A stretch of 34,475 nt of DNA from Gallionella sp. (GTDB lineage Bacteria > Pseudomonadota > Gammaproteobacteria > Burkholderiales > Gallionellaceae), in contig JALNYK010000031.1 of assembly GCA_023229845.1 (NCBI GenBank), forward strand, positions 1-34,475, given 5' to 3'. The notes under the pieces are model-generated. The model did no database searches. It saw only the letters and a program-made list of their open reading frames with translations, and had not been told where the DNA came from. Position numbers and translations under genes: made by a program. Of this stretch, positions 32,347-34,475 are shown one piece after another; position 1 is the first letter of the stretch; each line of letters opens with the position of its first letter.

Positions 32347-32667
32347 TTAACCGAAACTGCAAACGTAATCGACAGCGCCCGTACCGGTATGGATGTCGAA
32401 GCTGCTGTTCTCGGCCACCTTGAAGCTGCTGCCTGCGGCGTAAGTCGTGAACTCGGACTCTCCGGCGATTTTCACCGAGCATTCGCCTGCGGTGATTTCC
32501 ATCAGTTCCGGCGCGCCGACGTTGAAGGTGAGCTGGCTGTTGGGCAGCACTACGCCCACGGTCTTGCGCGAACCGTCGGGGAAAAACACCGAGTGCGATA
32601 CGCACTTGCCGTCGAAGAATACGTTGGATTTTTTGCCGACGCTGACGTTGTCGAATTTATCTGACAT
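32347..32667 (-). CDS. ppnP: Pyrimidine/purine nucleoside phosphorylase PpnP
   Basis: A small cupin-fold phosphorylase (formerly YaiE/DUF1255) that splits several nucleosides into base and ribose 1-phosphate. At 106 residues it has the normal length. Family phrases include VFFPDGSRKTVGVVLP, FNVGAPELMEITAG, AGSSFKVAENSSFDI and the C-terminal DYVCSFG. SD AAGGA precedes ATG 32667. It lies in the minus-strand series macro domain, ppnP, YajQ, with gaps of about 30 bases that suggest co-transcription. Confidence 0.95.
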   Translation of the reverse strand: MSDKFDNVSVGKKSNVFFDGKCVSHSVFFPDGSRKTVGVVLPNSQLTFNVGAPELMEITAGECSVKIAGESEFTTYAAGSSFKVAENSSFDIHTGTGAVDYVCSFG

Positions 32668-32697
32668 GCTGAGATTTCCTTTTTGGTCGATTGATGA

Positions 32698-33186
32698 TTA
32701 TTTGGGTTCGTTGGCTTTGACGCCTTTTTGATACGTGACGTAGATATAGACCGGGATGCCGAGGTCGCCGAGATGATGCTCGATCAGCGGCTTCACGTCG
32801 TTCCAGTCCAGACCGTTCATGCCGCACGCGAGCCGGGGCAGCGCGAGGCTTTGCAGCTTCTCTTTCTGGGCCAATGCACGCAACGCGTGCAGCGCATGGT
32901 TCACATGGGTCAACGAGGGATGCCCGGGCTTCTTGCCGTGATCGTATGCCCCATCCTGCGTGAACAGGTTGACGATCAGATGACCGTCGCTGCTCATCCA
33001 TGTCCACAGTCCGCCGGACTTGGGATGCTGGGTCTGGCAGTAATGGCGGAAATCCTTGTACAGCGCGGGCAAGCGCTCGCGCAACTGCATCGCGAGACCA
33101 TGCAAGAAGTCGTCGTTGGGGGCGACGCCTTGGGCTAAGGCTTTCGCACCGCTCAACAGAATGTCACCGCTCAGTTCGTGGATCAT
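32698..33186 (-). CDS. Macro-domain protein, TARG1/ALC1-like
   Basis: A 162-residue stand-alone macro domain, a fold that binds or hydrolyses ADP-ribose derivatives. The start IHELSGDILLSGAKALAQGVAPN aligns with the beta strand and first loop of the family, and LPRLACGMNGLDWNDVKPLIEHHL matches the second loop and following helix of the TARG1/ALC1-like group. The residue equivalent to the catalytic Asp of human TARG1 (CGLDRLQW) reads as Asn here (CGMNGLDW). The catalytic Lys region also differs (LFTQDGAYD). It may therefore bind rather than cleave. No ADP-ribosyltransferase toxin adjoins it. It is upstream of ppnP by 30 bases. Confidence 0.85.
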   Translation of the reverse strand: MIHELSGDILLSGAKALAQGVAPNDDFLHGLAMQLRERLPALYKDFRHYCQTQHPKSGGLWTWMSSDGHLIVNLFTQDGAYDHGKKPGHPSLTHVNHALHALRALAQKEKLQSLALPRLACGMNGLDWNDVKPLIEHHLGDLGIPVYIYVTYQKGVKANEPK

Positions 33187-33204
33187 GTGCGCCCCCCGTT
33201 ATCT

Positions 33205-33224
33205 GGGCACGGCACGCCGTGCCC
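33205..33224. repeat. Near-complete palindrome between argG and the macro-domain gene
   Basis: GGGCACGGC and GCCGTGCCC pair across a 2-base centre and are followed by CCTAC, echoing the GGGGC/GCCCCTAC ends of the element at 6862-6960. It is probably a dispersed REP-type unit; it could also terminate argG transcription. Confidence 0.7.
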
Positions 33225-33234
33225 CTACGTGTCT

Positions 33235-34461
<1,227 letters not shown>

Positions 34462-34475
34462 ATTGATGTGCTCTT

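Overview
The window looks like a betaproteobacterial chromosome, most likely from the Nitrosomonadales/Gallionellaceae side of the class. That is an inference from gene order and protein style: prs-rplY-pth, pepA-holC-DUF2486-valS, and a sigma factor-DUF3619-DUF3106 operon are all betaproteobacterial arrangements. No rRNA, tRNA, transposase, integrase or CRISPR array is visible. It is mostly core genome with one dense sensory island.

Positions 1-2350 hold translation and nucleotide genes on the plus strand: a 5'-truncated prs, rplY behind a three-hairpin leader, and pth. Positions 2457-4721 hold a sigma-54-type promoter, a type IV pilin, and a polytopic membrane protein with C-terminal TPRs that is a candidate pilin-modifying glycosyltransferase. 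A periplasmic M48 protease with TPRs follows on the minus strand, diverging from a rhodanese-TusA sulfur-transfer pair (6288-6856).

Positions 6965-12219 are the minus-strand block pepA, holC, DUF2486, valS. It diverges from lptF-lptG (12308-14484), the LPS export permeases. The sigma-DUF3619-DUF3106 operon (15833-14507, minus) is coupled by stop/start overlaps. Its layout resembles a sigma factor with a membrane regulator and a periplasmic partner.

Positions 15991-28359 form a 12-kb plus-strand sensory island. In order it holds a NarL-type response regulator, a stand-alone PAS protein, a small one-helix protein, a Cache-type chemoreceptor, a secreted single-Cache protein, a second chemoreceptor with a helical-bundle sensor, another small membrane protein, a soluble six-PAS histidine kinase, and a response regulator with a SpoIIE-type PP2C phosphatase. 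The two receptors have different sensors. They share a 246-residue signalling domain that is identical in protein sequence, and each carries two 92-residue HAMP-like repeats. No cheA, cheW, cheR or cheB is present here, so the receptors must use signalling proteins encoded elsewhere.

Positions 28376-34461 (minus) are housekeeping and accessory genes: a YkgJ-type cysteine-cluster protein, a membrane-anchored methyltransferase, a DJ-1/PfpI protein, an uncharacterised protein, an RcnB-like periplasmic protein, a YajQ-family protein, ppnP, a macro-domain protein and argG. Several intergenic gaps carry dispersed palindromic repeats. One is an apparent nested insertion of one repeat family into another, at 29804-30000.
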